From Sclerotiophoma versabilis (lineage: Eukaryota > Ascomycota > Dothideomycetes > Pleosporales > Didymellaceae), in contig JAAROD010000014.1 in the NCBI GenBank assembly GCA_012274445.1, forward strand, positions 985,001-1,049,000: DNA of 64,000 nucleotides. The letters run 5' to 3'. The notes under the pieces are model-generated. The model saw only the letters and a program-made list of their open reading frames with translations. It did no database searches and had not been told where the DNA came from. The position numbers were made by a program, and so were the translations under genes. Shown here piece by piece: positions 33,290 through 45,300 of the stretch. Positions within the stretch are counted from its first letter, which is position 1, and each line of letters starts with the position of its first letter.

Positions 33290-36200
33290 TTAACGAGGAG
33301 GCCCAATAGGGGCCGGGTATCCAGATGCAGAATGAGAAGTACTGGGGCGACCGCTGTCCACGGAGCCCCGCGGGTCGTACCTGGGAGTGACGTCTCCAGG
33401 TGCCGCGGAAGAAGAACCAAAAGGAAACTTGGATTCGTAACGGGGGGTTGGCATGGGCTGAGGCCAGCCATTGGTGTGGTGCTCGTCGTCTGCAAGGTTG
33501 ATGCCGCTGTCGTTCCAGGGGTTGCGGTAGCTACCGGTGGATTCAAGGCTGGCAAGAGATGCCTTCGAAGCGTTGCTGGAGGCATGCTTAAACAAAGATC
33601 CAGGTGAGTTGGTGTTCTTACGTCCATTGAAGATGGAGGTAAAAGATGACATGCTGCCCGGCTTGCGGAGACGATCGAGCATGCCAGAAGGACGTGTTGT
33701 GTCCTCGTCACCGAAGTGGGAGCGAGTGGGAGAATCGGTACTCTCGACAGGCGGCTCAGCTCGCTGGAGCAGCTTGGACTCGAAGAAAGGCAAAGAGTCT
33801 TCGAAGGAATCAGACTTAGGACGTGGGAGGTTGCCGCTGATGGTATTGGCGTCCAGCCCGTGCATGACGAGGTGGTTGATCAAGAAGTCAAGTGCATCCT
33901 TCAGGCCACCTGCGTTGTTACGAGTGAAATTGAGATGGAGTGTCTCGATCGTCTGCTCCTTGCCCTCAACGGTCTCGGTAGTGGGATCCTTGAGGCGAGC
34001 ATCAACAACGTGCTGAGTCTCAAGCTTGTCCAAAACCTCGGTTTTGAACTCGGCAGAACGCATGTGCTCAGAGAGCTCAGTAGTCGAAGGGAAGGAGAGC
34101 TCGTGAGCTTCGGGGACCATGCCCTAGGCGGCGTTAGTTTCTATTTGATCATTCAGGTCAAGAGTGTGCTTACCAAGAACTCATCGACTGCCAATGGCAC
34201 CTGGTACTCAGGGCCAGAGACAGTAACTGTGTCACTCGCTTCCTCGGTGCTGGGGAAGGTGATTTTGCAGTTGAACTTCTTCTCAAGCTCATCAATCTTG
34301 TCCAAACGAGCAATAAGCTCACGATGGTACAGGCGGTTGATGTTGATCGTCTCGGAGACGAACTCGGCATCGGCCTTCTCAACCATGTCCATAATCTCCT
34401 GCTTGACTAGGTCGAGGTTTTGAGCGTTGCGGGCAGGGGTACGGCAGATGACGTTGTCAACCTTGATGTCATCTTCCTCCTTGCCAAAGCCTCCACGGTC
34501 CATGGCGTTGGAGAATTTGACGAAGACAGAGTATTTCTTCATGATCCGCTGGATATGTTGGCCGCCGATACCAATGATGCGCTTGTGGTACTGGTCCGGT
34601 ACGTGGAAAGAAATAGCAGCGGGCATCTCCTGTTCAACGAGATCGAGACCGTTCTTAGTCGCATCGTACTGTGCACCACGTACTACAATATAGAAGTTGT
34701 ACTCGTTGAAACCGTCGAACACAATCTGCACGCTGCTGTGGCTCATGATCTTGTTGATCTTACCGTTCTTCTTACCGCTGACAAATTCTTTGTGCTCGTT
34801 GGCAAGCTCAATCTTGACACTCATGTTGTACTGAGACTTCTTCACAAATGGGATATTACTGATCACCATCAGAGCAGCTCTTACGGCATCGTCAGATCCA
34901 TAGATATGGAAGTTGAGTTTCTCGAAGCTGACTTCAGCACCAGAGTTGATGCAAATGTCGGAAAGCATGGCGCGAACATCAGCTGCGGTAGGCGGACGCT
35001 GTGTAGGATCCGGATGAGTGATGAACCACGAAGCACTGTAGAACTGTCCAGCCTGCTTATTGTAAGTACAGTAATGTGACTATGACGTTCTTGCAACTTA
35101 CGAGAGCCATCAGTTCGCGCACTGTGCGTTCGACATGCAGAACATCGGTGCCCTGGACGCGAACAACACCTCTCTGGACGCCGAGAGGTGGAAGCAAGAT
35201 GTATGAGCCATTGTTCTCAATGATCTTGCGTACTTTGTCGAGGCGCTCGAGGAGAATAGCATCAAGCTTGGTGTCAGTGACCATCACCGGCTTCACGAAC
35301 ACCTTGGTGGACATGACAAGATCATGCAGTCGTTGCTTGGCTCGCAAGATACACTCTGAGTTCTCGCCTGTAATGTATACCAAATCGTCTGGCCTTCGCT
35401 GTGCACCCGGGGGCGTGTATCCAAACAATCGAGGGAACGGCGGGGGAAAGTAGATGGCGGTTCCTGTGGCTGATTCGATCATCTTGATGTTCTTACGACC
35501 GCGGCCACAGATCAAGGTATGCATAGTTAGCTCGAGCTTCATCGTGTCAACGTATCGTTTCAGCTGCGATGACGATTGTCAGTGTTTTGCTCGTACTGAG
35601 GCTGGTGATATGCTCAGAGAACTCACAATCTGGTCAATCATGATCAACACACGCGTCTTTGCGTGCTCCATTGTCTCCAAGTCACCGTAGATGGCACACC
35701 GCAGACGCGGGTCCATGGTCGAGTCGAGGTTGCCATTGAAGCTCGCAGACTCGATGTCAGGCGTCTTGGGCATCAGCAGGAAGATATCGGCCTTGGTCGT
35801 CTTCGAGATGAGGTCCAGTTGATTCAGCACGGCGCCCTTGATGTTCTGGGTGGGGCGGTCTATGATGAGGTCCGAATCGATGTCGACAAACGACGACCGC
35901 TGTGCCAAGACTGTCAGCCACTGTATGATGATGACGCTTCTGCGCTGAGGCCTACCAGAGAGATGGGTGTCGAGTTGAGGATCTTGCACCGCATCGAGTT
36001 CACAATCTCCAGCTCGCCTGACAGGCACACATTGGTGACGAGTGCCCTCAGTGGCCCCCGCTGCAGGCCGGGGAGCGGCTTCGACTCGGCTGACACAACC
36101 GTCGCAGAGACGCGTCCCTCGGTCTGCTCGCCCACCTCTCGACACAACGCCCGCAGGTTGTCGACGTTCTGGGCGTGAACGGGCAGCTTGTGCGTAGGCG

Positions 36201-36495
36201 TGGCCTCTGCCGTCCCTTCCGGCATGGTCCAGCGTGCCTTCGCTCCGGGGCTCGCCCACATGATGTCGTCTGGGTCTGGCCCTGCGAGGTTGCTGCTGAA
36301 GGGCACATTGAAGCTCAGGTTGACCTGGGTGCCGGGCGGGATGACGGGCGGCGCTGAGGTCGCGGTGCTCGGGCGCTTGATCGGAGCTGTGACGGGCATC
36401 TCGTGGTTGGACCTCGAGAACGGGAAGCCGGCCGACGGCGTCATCTTCTCCCAGCCGTGCCGGGCTTGACCCGTGAAGTTGGATATCTTGTGCAT
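33290..36495 (-). CDS. KH-domain RNA-binding protein, 5 exons, 995 aa
   Basis: Exons 36495-35956, 35899-35627, 35563-35102, 35052-34174 and 34123-33290 are all in phase 0. The protein has several K-homology folds for single-stranded RNA binding. GxxG-type loops are visible in MHTLICGRGRKNIKMIESATG (exon 3), SGKKNGKINKIM and YHKRIIGIGGQHIQRIMKK (exon 4). Further KH-like units around DPRLRCAIYGDLETMEHAK and HIYGSDDAVRAALMV lack an obvious GxxG. The N-terminal 150 residues are disordered and Pro/Ser-rich. The last 130 residues are low-complexity Ser/Gly/Pro. The domain plan recalls the yeast cytoplasmic KH protein YLL032C (inference). ATG 36495 is used because the frame upstream has only GTG starts. 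The exon 4 acceptor is a tandem AAGCAG, so one Gln may be included or skipped. Confidence 0.85.
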
Positions 36496-38114
36496 GCTAA
36501 TGGGGAACGGGCGCCCTTGGGGGTTGCGGGCGGGCGGTGGTGATGAAGAGGGAGAGAAAGCAGTCGAAGCGAACGTAGCGAGCCATTGAGCAAGGCTGAG
36601 GCGTGACGGCCAATCGACGGCTAGCGCACGCACCACCACCTGGAATCACCACACCGCGCCCAAAAAGCAGCCGTGCAGCCAGCAGCGACGCAGCCCGCCG
36701 TTGATCGCTGACCAGTCAGCCGCTTGACCCGAAGCAACTGCGAGCCCGTCTGGCAGAGCCGCTCGCACCGTTGCCTGCTGCAGCGCCGCAGCGCCGCTTT
36801 GCTGTGCGGCTGTCTGTTGCGCAGCTGCCTTCCAGACACTCAGCCCCTGTCTGGGCGGGTGGTCCATGGACAAGTGCATGTCCATCACCCTCATTGCCAG
36901 ACGGAGGGGGTAAGATAGCAGGCGATAGACTCGAGCTTCACTTCCAGCCTCCAATGCTGTGCCACGTTGACTACTGTCATTCACTCTTCTGCTACAACGT
37001 GTGAAGGCAAACACCCCACCTTCCCGTTTCACCCCACTCGCCTACAAAGTCCTCCATGCAACCAGCACTGTTCGACATACTTCTCCCAAAGCGCCTTGAA
37101 GCTATGGATCACGCACCCTCCTTCCGTGACCTGGACATGTGCATCAGCAACCTCACTCGGAATTCTGCAGTGGGGGCGGGCTGTGTGCTTCAATGCAGGG
37201 CGCGAACGCCTGTGGTGACACGCCCCGCCTGTGGTGGAATGACGGCGTGAGACAAACGAGACTCAGACAGGCAGCTCGGGCTTTCTTTGCAGGAACAACC
37301 GAGTGAACGTGACATGTTCAGGTATCCATGCACATAGGTGCCATCTTGCTGCTGAGGATCCTGCTGCGGGTATTGACTGTGACGGCATCTCGAATGCTTC
37401 AGTTCACTGTGAGGCATCGAAGGCACCGAGTGTGTTTGGCTGGCCGTCAGTTCACTCCTGTCTAGCCGCCCACCCGCATGTGCTGACGTATGCCTCCTAT
37501 CCTTTGCACACCTTTTAGTGCAGATGTGCCCCAATCAAGGTTCAAGACTGAGGCTGTGCAAGAAGCTTGTGCTCGGAGAAAAGTGGAAGAACGGCTGCAC
37601 CGTACCTGCCAGGGCAACACACAACACCATACACATGCGGGAAGTAACTGTACTTCCCACACCCTCACAAGGTACATCTTGCTGCTTTCCTCGCCTTGTA
37701 TTGGAGGTCTTCCGCGCATCCCTCTGCCTCAACCTCCAGACTGACAACTAACCTATCGATATCGTAATCGATAGCCGATCAAGCCCACAAATGCCGGCAG
37801 CTCCGCAATGATCAAATTAGCCAAGCCGGCTCTGACACTACATGCTAGCTGCAGTCTTGTTGCCAGACTGCGAGCACGTCGTCATCTGATCTGTAAGCAA
37901 CAACTAGAATGAGAGTGGACAGAGCTTGTGCAACAACTAGAATTAGACCAGCGCGCGAAACGGTGGTAGTGACATCTGATCTATCGTAATTTACTGTTTG
38001 AAGCGTACAGTCACAGCTTCAGGCTCCGCGCCGTGTGATCATACTTGCAGACTACAACAAAAACAACAACACTGACACTCACACTAACACTAATACATCT
38101 ATCTTATCCAACAT
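36496..38114. other. Intergenic, 1.6 kb
   Basis: This lies between two minus-strand genes: the KH gene promoter (GC-rich near 36.5-37.0 kb) and the 3' flank of the next gene. It holds a small 8-bp inverted repeat CTATCGAT/ATCGATAG at 37753-37774 and an ACA-rich stretch at 38045-38100. Short frames only; no gene supported. Confidence 0.5.
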
Positions 38115-40495
38115 CTAGTAGCGATAGCTTACATGTCGCGGCACAGCTGAATAAGGCTCAGGTGCGACTTCTTCCTCGAGATACCGCCGGCTCTGTGGAG
38201 GGGCCATTGCATAACGTTCTAAAGGCTCCTGGTGTGTAAGGCTCACCTCACGATAACGAGGCTGAGCTGACGCACGTATGGAGCCCGGCTGAATACTTTC
38301 ATGGCGGACATAGCCCTCTGGGACCTCTCTTCGTACAACATCTGGGCGCACGCTGTATGCACGAGACGGCATGTACTGTGGTGGTCCCATCTCTTCATAC
38401 TGTGGCACTGGTCGACGCTCAACTACCTCCTGAGGCCGATACTCAACATCGACCGGACGACGTGATGCTTCTCGCTGTCGATAGGTTCGAGCCTCAATAA
38501 CCTCAGGCTCTGCCGCCTCCATGTACCTTCGCGGCGGTGGTGGAGGCATTCGCTGTCCAACTTCATCCTCATAGATCTCAGAACGGGCGGGTGCACGCAT
38601 CGCAGGCTCACGAGTCATTGCGCGCTCATAGTAGGGGTCAACTTCAATGCGCCTGCTGGGTGGTGCAGCTGATTCTCTCGCATCGACGGGTGCAGCATAG
38701 TACTTGTTGCCATACTGATCTACAACAATGCGGCGAGGGGGAGGCATAGGTTCGTAAATCGGCGATCGAGAGCGTTCACGAACGTATCGGGGCGCCATCG
38801 ATGCGCGGGACGAAGCCTCTCGAAAAACTGGCACTTCCGGTCGGTCGGCGTATGCGTGCGACGCAGCGCGAATGGGGCGATACTCTGGTGGTGCTGCATA
38901 AATTTCCCCACCGCTTCCGCCCGGCGAGTATGGACGTCGAGCATACTGGAGGCTTGCCACTCTTCTCAAATCCTGCTCTTGTGGTTGTAGCCTCCGCTGT
39001 GGTGCGTGTATTACAGTTGGTGAGGTTGGCTCGTCATGCTCACGATAGTAAACCGGTCCGCGTGGAGACAGCACTTCAGCATCGTTGGGAATAGGTTGAA
39101 GGGCTCGACGCTTGCTCGGTTGTGATTCTGCGAAGGGCGGAGGCGACTGTGGTTCTTCCTTAATGTAGGGCTCAGGAGAGCGAACGACACGCTTGTTGGC
39201 TTGTTGCTCGCGCCGCTTCTCCTGGCGTTTCTCTTCCCGTCTCCGTTTGCGTGGATTTTGAAGTGGCGGTGCTGGACCTGATGGGCTGTTGCGGCGAGAT
39301 CTACAGCAAGTCAGTCTGCAATTCCTTTCAAATGCCCAGTGAATGTTAAGGTCCAGTTGCGGTACAGTAAAGATGTCCATTCAAGTGAAGTAATGCAACT
39401 GGTCTTCGAAGCTCTATTGATGAACATGCAATGCGCCAGAAGCAATCGGATGTAAAACGACAGGTACCAGTTGGGTATTATCGAAGTTCGAACAGGAGTA
39501 TGAGCAAGCCTACGTTGGAGACAATTGAACTGGAGAACAAATAGGAGAAAGGAAAGATCGTACCCATTTGCGACACCATTGCCGAAGCCACGGTCTCGTG
39601 CGCGACCTCTGTGAGGCTCACTGGGGCCAACATCAGCTGGAGGCGGCGAGTAATCCTCTTCGTCTGCATCGTCCCCGAGATCAACCTGCTCTGGCTCATA
39701 GATTTCAATATCATCGGCAGGCTCGTACGTTTCCTCGTCAAGGTCGATTACAGCAGGCTCGGCATGAGCATTCTTGACAGGCTGTTTCCTAGGCGAGACA
39801 TGTGACCCTGTAGCATCAGCATTGGAAGTTTGGTTGACATCAACATCTTCCGAAGACCAACTGTCTGCCTTGCTAGAGTAGTACGAGTTCTCATCAAAAG
39901 ACTCAGCGCCATCACTGTTGTTAGTTGTAGACTGCAAGCCAGATACGGGCGGCACGCGAAGATGAGCTTGCATCAAGCATTCCTCCACATTGAAGTGGGC
40001 CTCGCGCTCCTCGTTGTCATTGCCGCGACCCTTCTTATCGAATTGATCTTTCAAGATCCGTTCTATTTGTTGTCGCTTGAGCTGCAACTCTGCCCTGATC
40101 AAGTGGTCAGACTTGGTGAGCAACACCGGATCGATGCCAGAGGATGCAGACTTGGCAGAGTAGGGTCGCTGTGTGTGTTGGGCAGGGGAAACAAACTGGG
40201 ATGCTTGTGTGGTCTGCTGTAACGAGCTATCCGGGCGCGGCGGGAACGACTGCACCGCGTTGGAGCCATTTGCAATGCCGTTGGTCGAGGGCCTACTCGG
40301 CGGTGTGGTCTGCGGCGGACGTGGTGCAACCTGTTCAATTACTTTGGGTGGGAGATGGATACGCGGGTGTTTGCTAGCAAACACGTCGTCGCGTATCTGC
40401 AGGATCTGCTTTAAGAAGTCGACCTCGCGACGGAGCTCTGCGGACACCACCCCTGTGCCGTTGACGTGCGGCAGTACAGATGCAATTGTCGACAT
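38115..40495 (-). CDS. Conserved-looking unknown protein, Pro/Arg/Tyr-rich, 705 aa, 2 exons
   Basis: Exons 40495-39564 and 39300-38115 encode 705 aa around a 263-nt intron (GTACGA/TAG), by far the longest in the window. ATG 40495 (MSTIASVLPHVNG) is the first ATG; upstream only TTG is in frame. The most ordered part is N-terminal (ELRREVDFLKQILQIRDDVF, helical) with a second helix (LIRAELQLKRQQIERILKDQF). Then come acidic repeats and a basic segment likely to be a nuclear localisation signal (RKRRREEKRQEKRREQQ). A long disordered tail follows, with recurrent Tyr-Arg motifs (YYER, YREHDE, RRYMEA). Composition suggests a nuclear RNA- or chromatin-associated protein (inference). No family is recognised. 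The intron frame stays open for 83 codons, so retention would give another C-terminus. Confidence 0.75.
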
Positions 40496-41031
40496 CGCGC
40501 GGCTGGCAGGCGATTGGCCTTGCGACAGTGCACAGCTAGAGCTCAGTACCAACGAATCAACAGGCGTCGGTAATCAAGAAATTGCAGATGCACAACAACA
40601 AGCAGTATACACGCTGCCGTCTGATGTCGCGGTTGATGGATGTGAAGGTGTTGGAGAGCGAGACGCCAGCAGGTTGACGAAGCCGCGGTGGAAATTCAGC
40701 ACGCGCGCTAGAGAAACTAGTCCGGAATGGGATCGGCGCCCTGTCCTTCACCCCCAGGCGTCATGACTCTTGCAAGCCTTTGCCCTGCATACAGTTGATG
40801 CAACGTTCACTCTCTCCAGTCCTGACATCCAGCTCATACCGAACTGCGATCCACGCATGTAAGGTTGTTTGCTCTCAGAAATTAGTTTCTAGCACCTTCC
40901 TTGCACGCCGACTACTCCACAAAGATTCATTACGTCGACCTAGTCCGCCACAGCACAGAGCCGTACTCTCTGAAAGGGCACAGCTACAGGTTACAAAGGC
41001 CAGTGCTTTTCATTTCACGCACACTATCAAA
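40496..41031. promoter_or_regulatory. Divergent promoter between the 705-aa unknown and SDT1
   Basis: These 536 bp separate two oppositely oriented start codons, so both promoters must lie here. Only non-conserved frames are open. No specific factor site is claimed. Confidence 0.45.
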
Positions 41032-41918
41032 ATGGCGCAAGAACATGAGAAGCCAGTATTCTTCTTCGACATCGACAACTGTGTAGGTACACATGCTATT
41101 GCTTGGGCTGGAACTTGCTAACTCCATCGTAGCTCTACCCAAAGAGTGCGTCTGCACACAAATATTTACCAATAACAACTAATCCTATCAGGTCTTAAGA
41201 TTCATGACATGATGGCTGAGCTCATTGGTGAGTTTAGCCTTTACCTTACAACTTTAAGCAATGTCTTACCATCTGCACAGACAAATACTTCCAGACTCAC
41301 CTTGAGCTATCGCAAAAAGAGGCCAATGAACTTCACTACAAGTACTACCGCGAATATGGGCTTGCCATTGAAGGCCTCGTCAGACACCACAAGATCAACG
41401 CATTAGATTACAATGAGCAAGTCGACGATGCGCTGCCCTTGGACGATGTGATCAAACCAGACCCGGAGTTGCGCAAGCTTATCGAGGATATCGACACCAG
41501 TAAGGTCCGGTTGTGGCTACTCACCAACGCCTACGTCACACATGGCAAACGTGTAGTTAAGCTCTTACAGATTGATGATTTGTTTGAAGGTATGACGTAC
41601 TGCGACTATAGCTCGGACAGGTTCGTCTGTAAGCCGCAGGCAGAGATGTTTGACAAGGCTATGGATCAGGCTGGCATCACCAAGAACGAGAACTGTTATT
41701 TCGTGGGTATGTTGTAACAATCTTTAATGCTTTGCTTTATACTGACTATACCAGATGACTCATATATCAACTGTAAGGCCGCCAATGAACGAGGGTGGAA
41801 GGTTGCCCATTACTTGGATCCAAGCATGGAGTCACCTTCTCAGCAAGCTGCAAAGCACCAGGTCAGGAGTTTGCAGGAGCTCAGAAAGACGTTTCCTGAG
41901 GTGTTCAAGAGCTCGTGA
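41032..41918 (+). CDS. SDT1: HAD-family pyrimidine 5'-nucleotidase, Sdt1/Phm8-like, 5 exons
   Basis: Exons 41032-41082, 41133-41145, 41192-41227, 41281-41706 and 41755-41918 encode 229 aa. The enzyme dephosphorylates nucleoside monophosphates (Sdt1) or lysophosphatidate/NMP (Phm8) in the cytosol. HAD motif I is FFFDIDNCLYPKS, with the nucleophile and general-acid Asp in DID. Motif II is RLWLLTNA, motif III is the Lys of RFVCKPQAEMFDKAM, and motif IV is CYFVDDSYINCKAA with the metal-binding DD. The cap is KYFQTHLELSQKEANELHYKY...YGLAIEGLV. Exon 2 is only 13 nt and encodes LYPK; leaving it out would shift the frame. The short intron sets are GT/AG throughout. Sdt1 versus Phm8 cannot be settled from sequence. 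Confidence 0.9.
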
Positions 41919-42257
41919 GATAGTGTTCCGGAGGCATGCGCACAATTAGAATATGGCTTCTGACGATGATGGTTCAAAGCGTCTAGATGAACGACTCGGA
42001 TAGAACATAGACAAACACACTTGAGAAGGCATCAAGACTCAGGGAGTTGTCAAGCATACTTATGGTGTGACCACGCGTGGTACTAGTGCGTGGCATGTAA
42101 GTCTTATCTGTTATCGATTGAGCTACTACCGTGTCGATGATGCCAACGCATCTGCCTTGCAACTGCCTAACATCTGCCTAGCAACGCAATATCTGACTCC
42201 GTTACCACCTGGTGTCAATTTTGTTTAAACCTCCTCGAAGCCCATCCAAATATCAAA
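41919..42257. other. Intergenic, 339 bp
   Basis: This is the SDT1 3' flank and likely promoter of the BSP-type peptidase gene. Nothing else was seen. Confidence 0.45.
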
Positions 42258-43271
42258 ATGACTTCCTCATCGACGCCGAGGATGTTTCAAACCATGTCTT
42301 CAACCTCAACATCGAGCTCCCCGCCTGCCCCACAAGCCTCCGCATTGCCCCCTGTTGCGGACAACGAGTACAGCACAACACAACAAAACAGCACCGCAAC
42401 ACCAAATGAATCATCGGCACTGAGAATCAAACCCCTGCGCAAGCCTCTACTTCGCCTCGAGCTTCGAGACCTGTCATCAGATGGCTCACGCGCGTTTCTA
42501 CGCCTCGTACACGCCTCCTCAGCCCTCGAGTCTGCAGTCGATACTGTCCTGCGTCTCCTCTACACCGACATTGAGAAGTCATGCATCCCGCCTACACGAT
42601 CAATCACGCTTGTGGTGAGAGACATGGATGGTGTAGCATACACGACCGGCCTCGACATCGATGACGACCATAAGGAGATACATCTGAGCACCAAATATAT
42701 CGAGTACATCTCAGAGTCGCGGCAGAAAGAAGAGATCAACGGAGTTCTTGTACACGAGATGGTACACTGCTGGCAGCACCACGGCGGCAACACCGCACCT
42801 GGTGGCTTGACAGAAGGCGTCGCGGATTGGGTGCGTCTCAAGGCAGGGTATGCGCCGCCTCATTGGAGACGCAGAGGTGATTGTGATTGGGATGCTGGGT
42901 ACGAGCGTACAGCATACTTCCTCGAGTGGCTCGAGAAGGAGCATGGCGATGATGTGGTCCGGAAGATCAATCAGGCACTGAGGGACTGCAAGTACGATGC
43001 CGAAAGGCTCTGGCACGACTGTTGTGGGAAGAGCATCGAGAAGCTGTGGGAATGCTATAAAAGGAGCTTGGACTGTGGAGATGATGAGAGTAACGAGACA
43101 AAGCAAGCTAGAGAAACACAAGAGCCGCAACAAGAGGAGAGTCAGTCGCATGAGGAGAAGCAGCCAAGCGAAAACGTGTCGATTGCACAAACAGAAGACC
43201 ACAGAACACCGCGCCAGAAAGCACGACGGGGTGGTAACATGATGGTACCAGTACGCCCAGGTGTATCGTGA
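42258..43271 (+). CDS. BSP-family zinc metallopeptidase-like protein, 337 aa
   Basis: A single-exon frame starts at ATG 42258 (ATCAAAATGACT, good context). The domain is that of plant/bacterial basic secretory proteins, found in many fungi. It has the zinc-binding helix LVHEMVHCWQHHGG (HExxH with the following His/Gly), then PGGLTEGVADWVRLKAGY. The motif DCDWDAGYERTAYFLEWLE and the C-terminal helix follow (IEKLWECYKRSL). The upstream strands TRSITLVVRDMDGVAYTTG and IHLSTKYIEYI fit the family. The first ~55 residues are Ser/Thr/Pro-rich with no clear signal peptide, and the last ~60 are Gln/Glu-rich and probably disordered. The catalytic motif is intact; the substrate is unknown. Confidence 0.85.
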   Translation: MTSSSTPRMFQTMSSTSTSSSPPAPQASALPPVADNEYSTTQQNSTATPNESSALRIKPLRKPLLRLELRDLSSDGSRAFLRLVHASSALESAVDTVLRLLYTDIEKSCIPPTRSITLVVRDMDGVAYTTGLDIDDDHKEIHLSTKYIEYISESRQKEEINGVLVHEMVHCWQHHGGNTAPGGLTEGVADWVRLKAGYAPPHWRRRGDCDWDAGYERTAYFLEWLEKEHGDDVVRKINQALRDCKYDAERLWHDCCGKSIEKLWECYKRSLDCGDDESNETKQARETQEPQQEESQSHEEKQPSENVSIAQTEDHRTPRQKARRGGNMMVPVRPGVS

Positions 43272-43445
43272 GCTTCCAGCCACGCAATCTGACGCTGGGA
43301 AGAAAGGATCGATCGAGAATGATAGCATGACAGTCACAACGACGATAGGACAGCAAATTGTTGGGTGACTGCAGCCCGGTCCTTGAAGATATATCTTCAG
43401 GGGAGCCCAGTTTCTTTACGCGCTGGAGATTGAAGTGAAGGTGAT

Positions 43446-43511
43446 GGCCAGTAAGACAAAGCACTACATTAAACTTGTGATAGTCTCCAACCGCCGAGAA
43501 GCAGCTTTCTA
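43446..43511 (+). repeat. Dispersed repeat, copy A
   Basis: About 66 bp is shared in direct orientation with 44562-44627. Both contain ACAAAGCACTAC, then TTAAA, CTCCAA and GCCGAGAA in the same spacing. I judge them about 80 percent identical by eye. Confidence 0.65.
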
Positions 43512-44561
43512 AGGTCCTAAGATTACTGCTGAAGCTGTCTCAAGCTGCATAAAAAACGCATCACCGCCACTTTATTCCAATATGTTGTACATCATCCCCG
43601 ACTCTTCGAATACTGTAACGAACATGTGTCCTCGTAGTAGCTGCAAGACGACAAGCCTCGACCTCACGACGTCCACAGAAAACGCAGAACTGAAAGGTGC
43701 CTGCGCTGATCGTAGTGGCACCCTTGGTGTCTTAACGCAGTGGTGGCAGCGGAGAAGGAAGGAGTGGCCGAGATTATCAACATGCTCGACGCGGCTTCAA
43801 ATGTATCTACGTCCGACTTCAGGCTTAAGGGAGAAAACTCGCTGGTGACTGAGGGTCAGCACCTTTGTAGGTAATCGTGGAGGCCTCCAGCGCTTCGACC
43901 ACTGAACCGAGCGATACGTCCAATGGTCGCGGACCGCCATTGAATGCGTTCGAGGGGTCGACCTTGGACACTCGCTTTCAAGATGCAAGCGCCATCACCG
44001 ATGGAAGAATTTAGCCAATACACCCAAGCAAGCGGGTATGAGCGTGAAGATGACGAACACAACGTTGACAACGATGGTGAAGGAGCTGCGGGAGATGATG
44101 CGCTGGCACCAGCACCAGCTATCAAAGCTGAACATAACAAAGGAATAAGGCACCCCCGAAAACTGGTCCACGAACAGGGCTTCAAAACAGTATGGCCGCA
44201 GTCATTGAAAGAGACGAGACACTCGCAGCTGAATGACATGCGGAGCCTGTCGAGAAGGTTGCTCTTGCATCACCCACTCTTGCTGAAGCTGTCCATGACA
44301 TTCAACGGACACGGAGACCAGGATATCAGACAGCGTGGTTCTCCTTGCACCGTGGCCATTGCAACTGTCACAGTAGGACGAAAGGAAGATGCTGTGCTAT
44401 ATACACATGGTAGGCATGCCTCCGACGCTGGCCCGAGGGCACTAGCGTGCGCACGGACCTTCATATCACCGCACCCGGCCAAAAAAGCACAATCTTCACC
44501 GGACGATATCTCAAAAACCACAACAGGTACAGACAAGCTGGAAAGACAAAAAGGAAAGCCT

Positions 44562-44627
44562 GACCAGCATAACAAAGCACTACGTTAAAGCTGTCATAGC
44601 CTCCAAGCGCCGAGAAATAGCTTTTCC
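44562..44627 (+). repeat. Dispersed repeat, copy B
   Basis: Direct-orientation partner of 43446-43511, about 1.1 kb away. Several differences are C/T or A/G transitions, as expected for old copies. Confidence 0.65.
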
Positions 44628-44959
44628 ACTAAAGGCTGCTGCATGGCTCAGTGTCGATCCTAGCCCATGTCGTCGATGTCCTTGATTCACGGTCTTTCCA
44701 TATCCATACGCAGTAGTATTCCGGGGCAGAGCCGACCCTCAAAGGTTGCGCGCGCATGAGTTAGATGTAGCAAGGGACAGTCTCTCGATCGGTGTTGAGG
44801 TCACTAGGATGCGTTATTGCACCGTCTTTTGATAAGCTGGCAAGTGTTAGCTTGTATCGTAAATGCACTCCACCAAGTACTTACCTACACTGCAGTAGGG
44901 GAGCAGTCAGTTGTGGAGTCAGCTTGGTAGAAAGCCCCAACACCGCGACAAGGTGTGAC

Positions 44960-45300
44960 TCCATCGTTGGGGGTAGTTTTAAGACGTTGCGGTCTCACGA
45001 ACTGTCTGTTCTGTCGTGTTCAAGCAACAGAGACAGCCAGGACTCCACAGCTGTCAATTAAGGCTGCTGCTATCCAGTGTGTATACCATCGCGGACAACT
45101 CCTGAAGCACCGTGCTCAGACGACAGGAGTGCCTGCACTCCGCTGTTGCCAGTCAAGGCTACAGCTGTGTGGTGCGAGGTATTCACCGATGGACATCTCC
45201 TATAGGTGTCGTGGTCAGACGAGAGGAGTGCCTGAACTCTGCTGCTGCCGTTAAGGCCGCAGCTGTTCGATGCCGGGAGACCAGAACAAGCGCCGTCAGC
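44960..45300 (+). repeat. Degenerate minisatellite, unit about 95-98 bp
   Basis: Units begin AAGGCTGCTGC (45060), AAGGCTACAGC (45155) and AAGGCCGCAGC (45253). Each of the first two carries CAGACGACAGGAGTGCCTG or CAGACGAGAGGAGTGCCTG further on (45117 and 45213). A more diverged unit seems to precede 45060. Confidence 0.6.

Noticed and set aside
33537..35079. Plus-strand frames up to 235 aa antisense to the KH-domain gene
   Set aside because: Antisense shadows of KH exons, which are well supported.
37753..37774. 8-bp inverted repeat CTATCGAT/ATCGATAG as an operator
   Set aside because: Too short to exceed chance in 64 kb and not near a start codon.
43944..44588. 214-aa plus-strand frame
   Set aside because: Overlaps a dispersed repeat copy, has no features and no splice partners.
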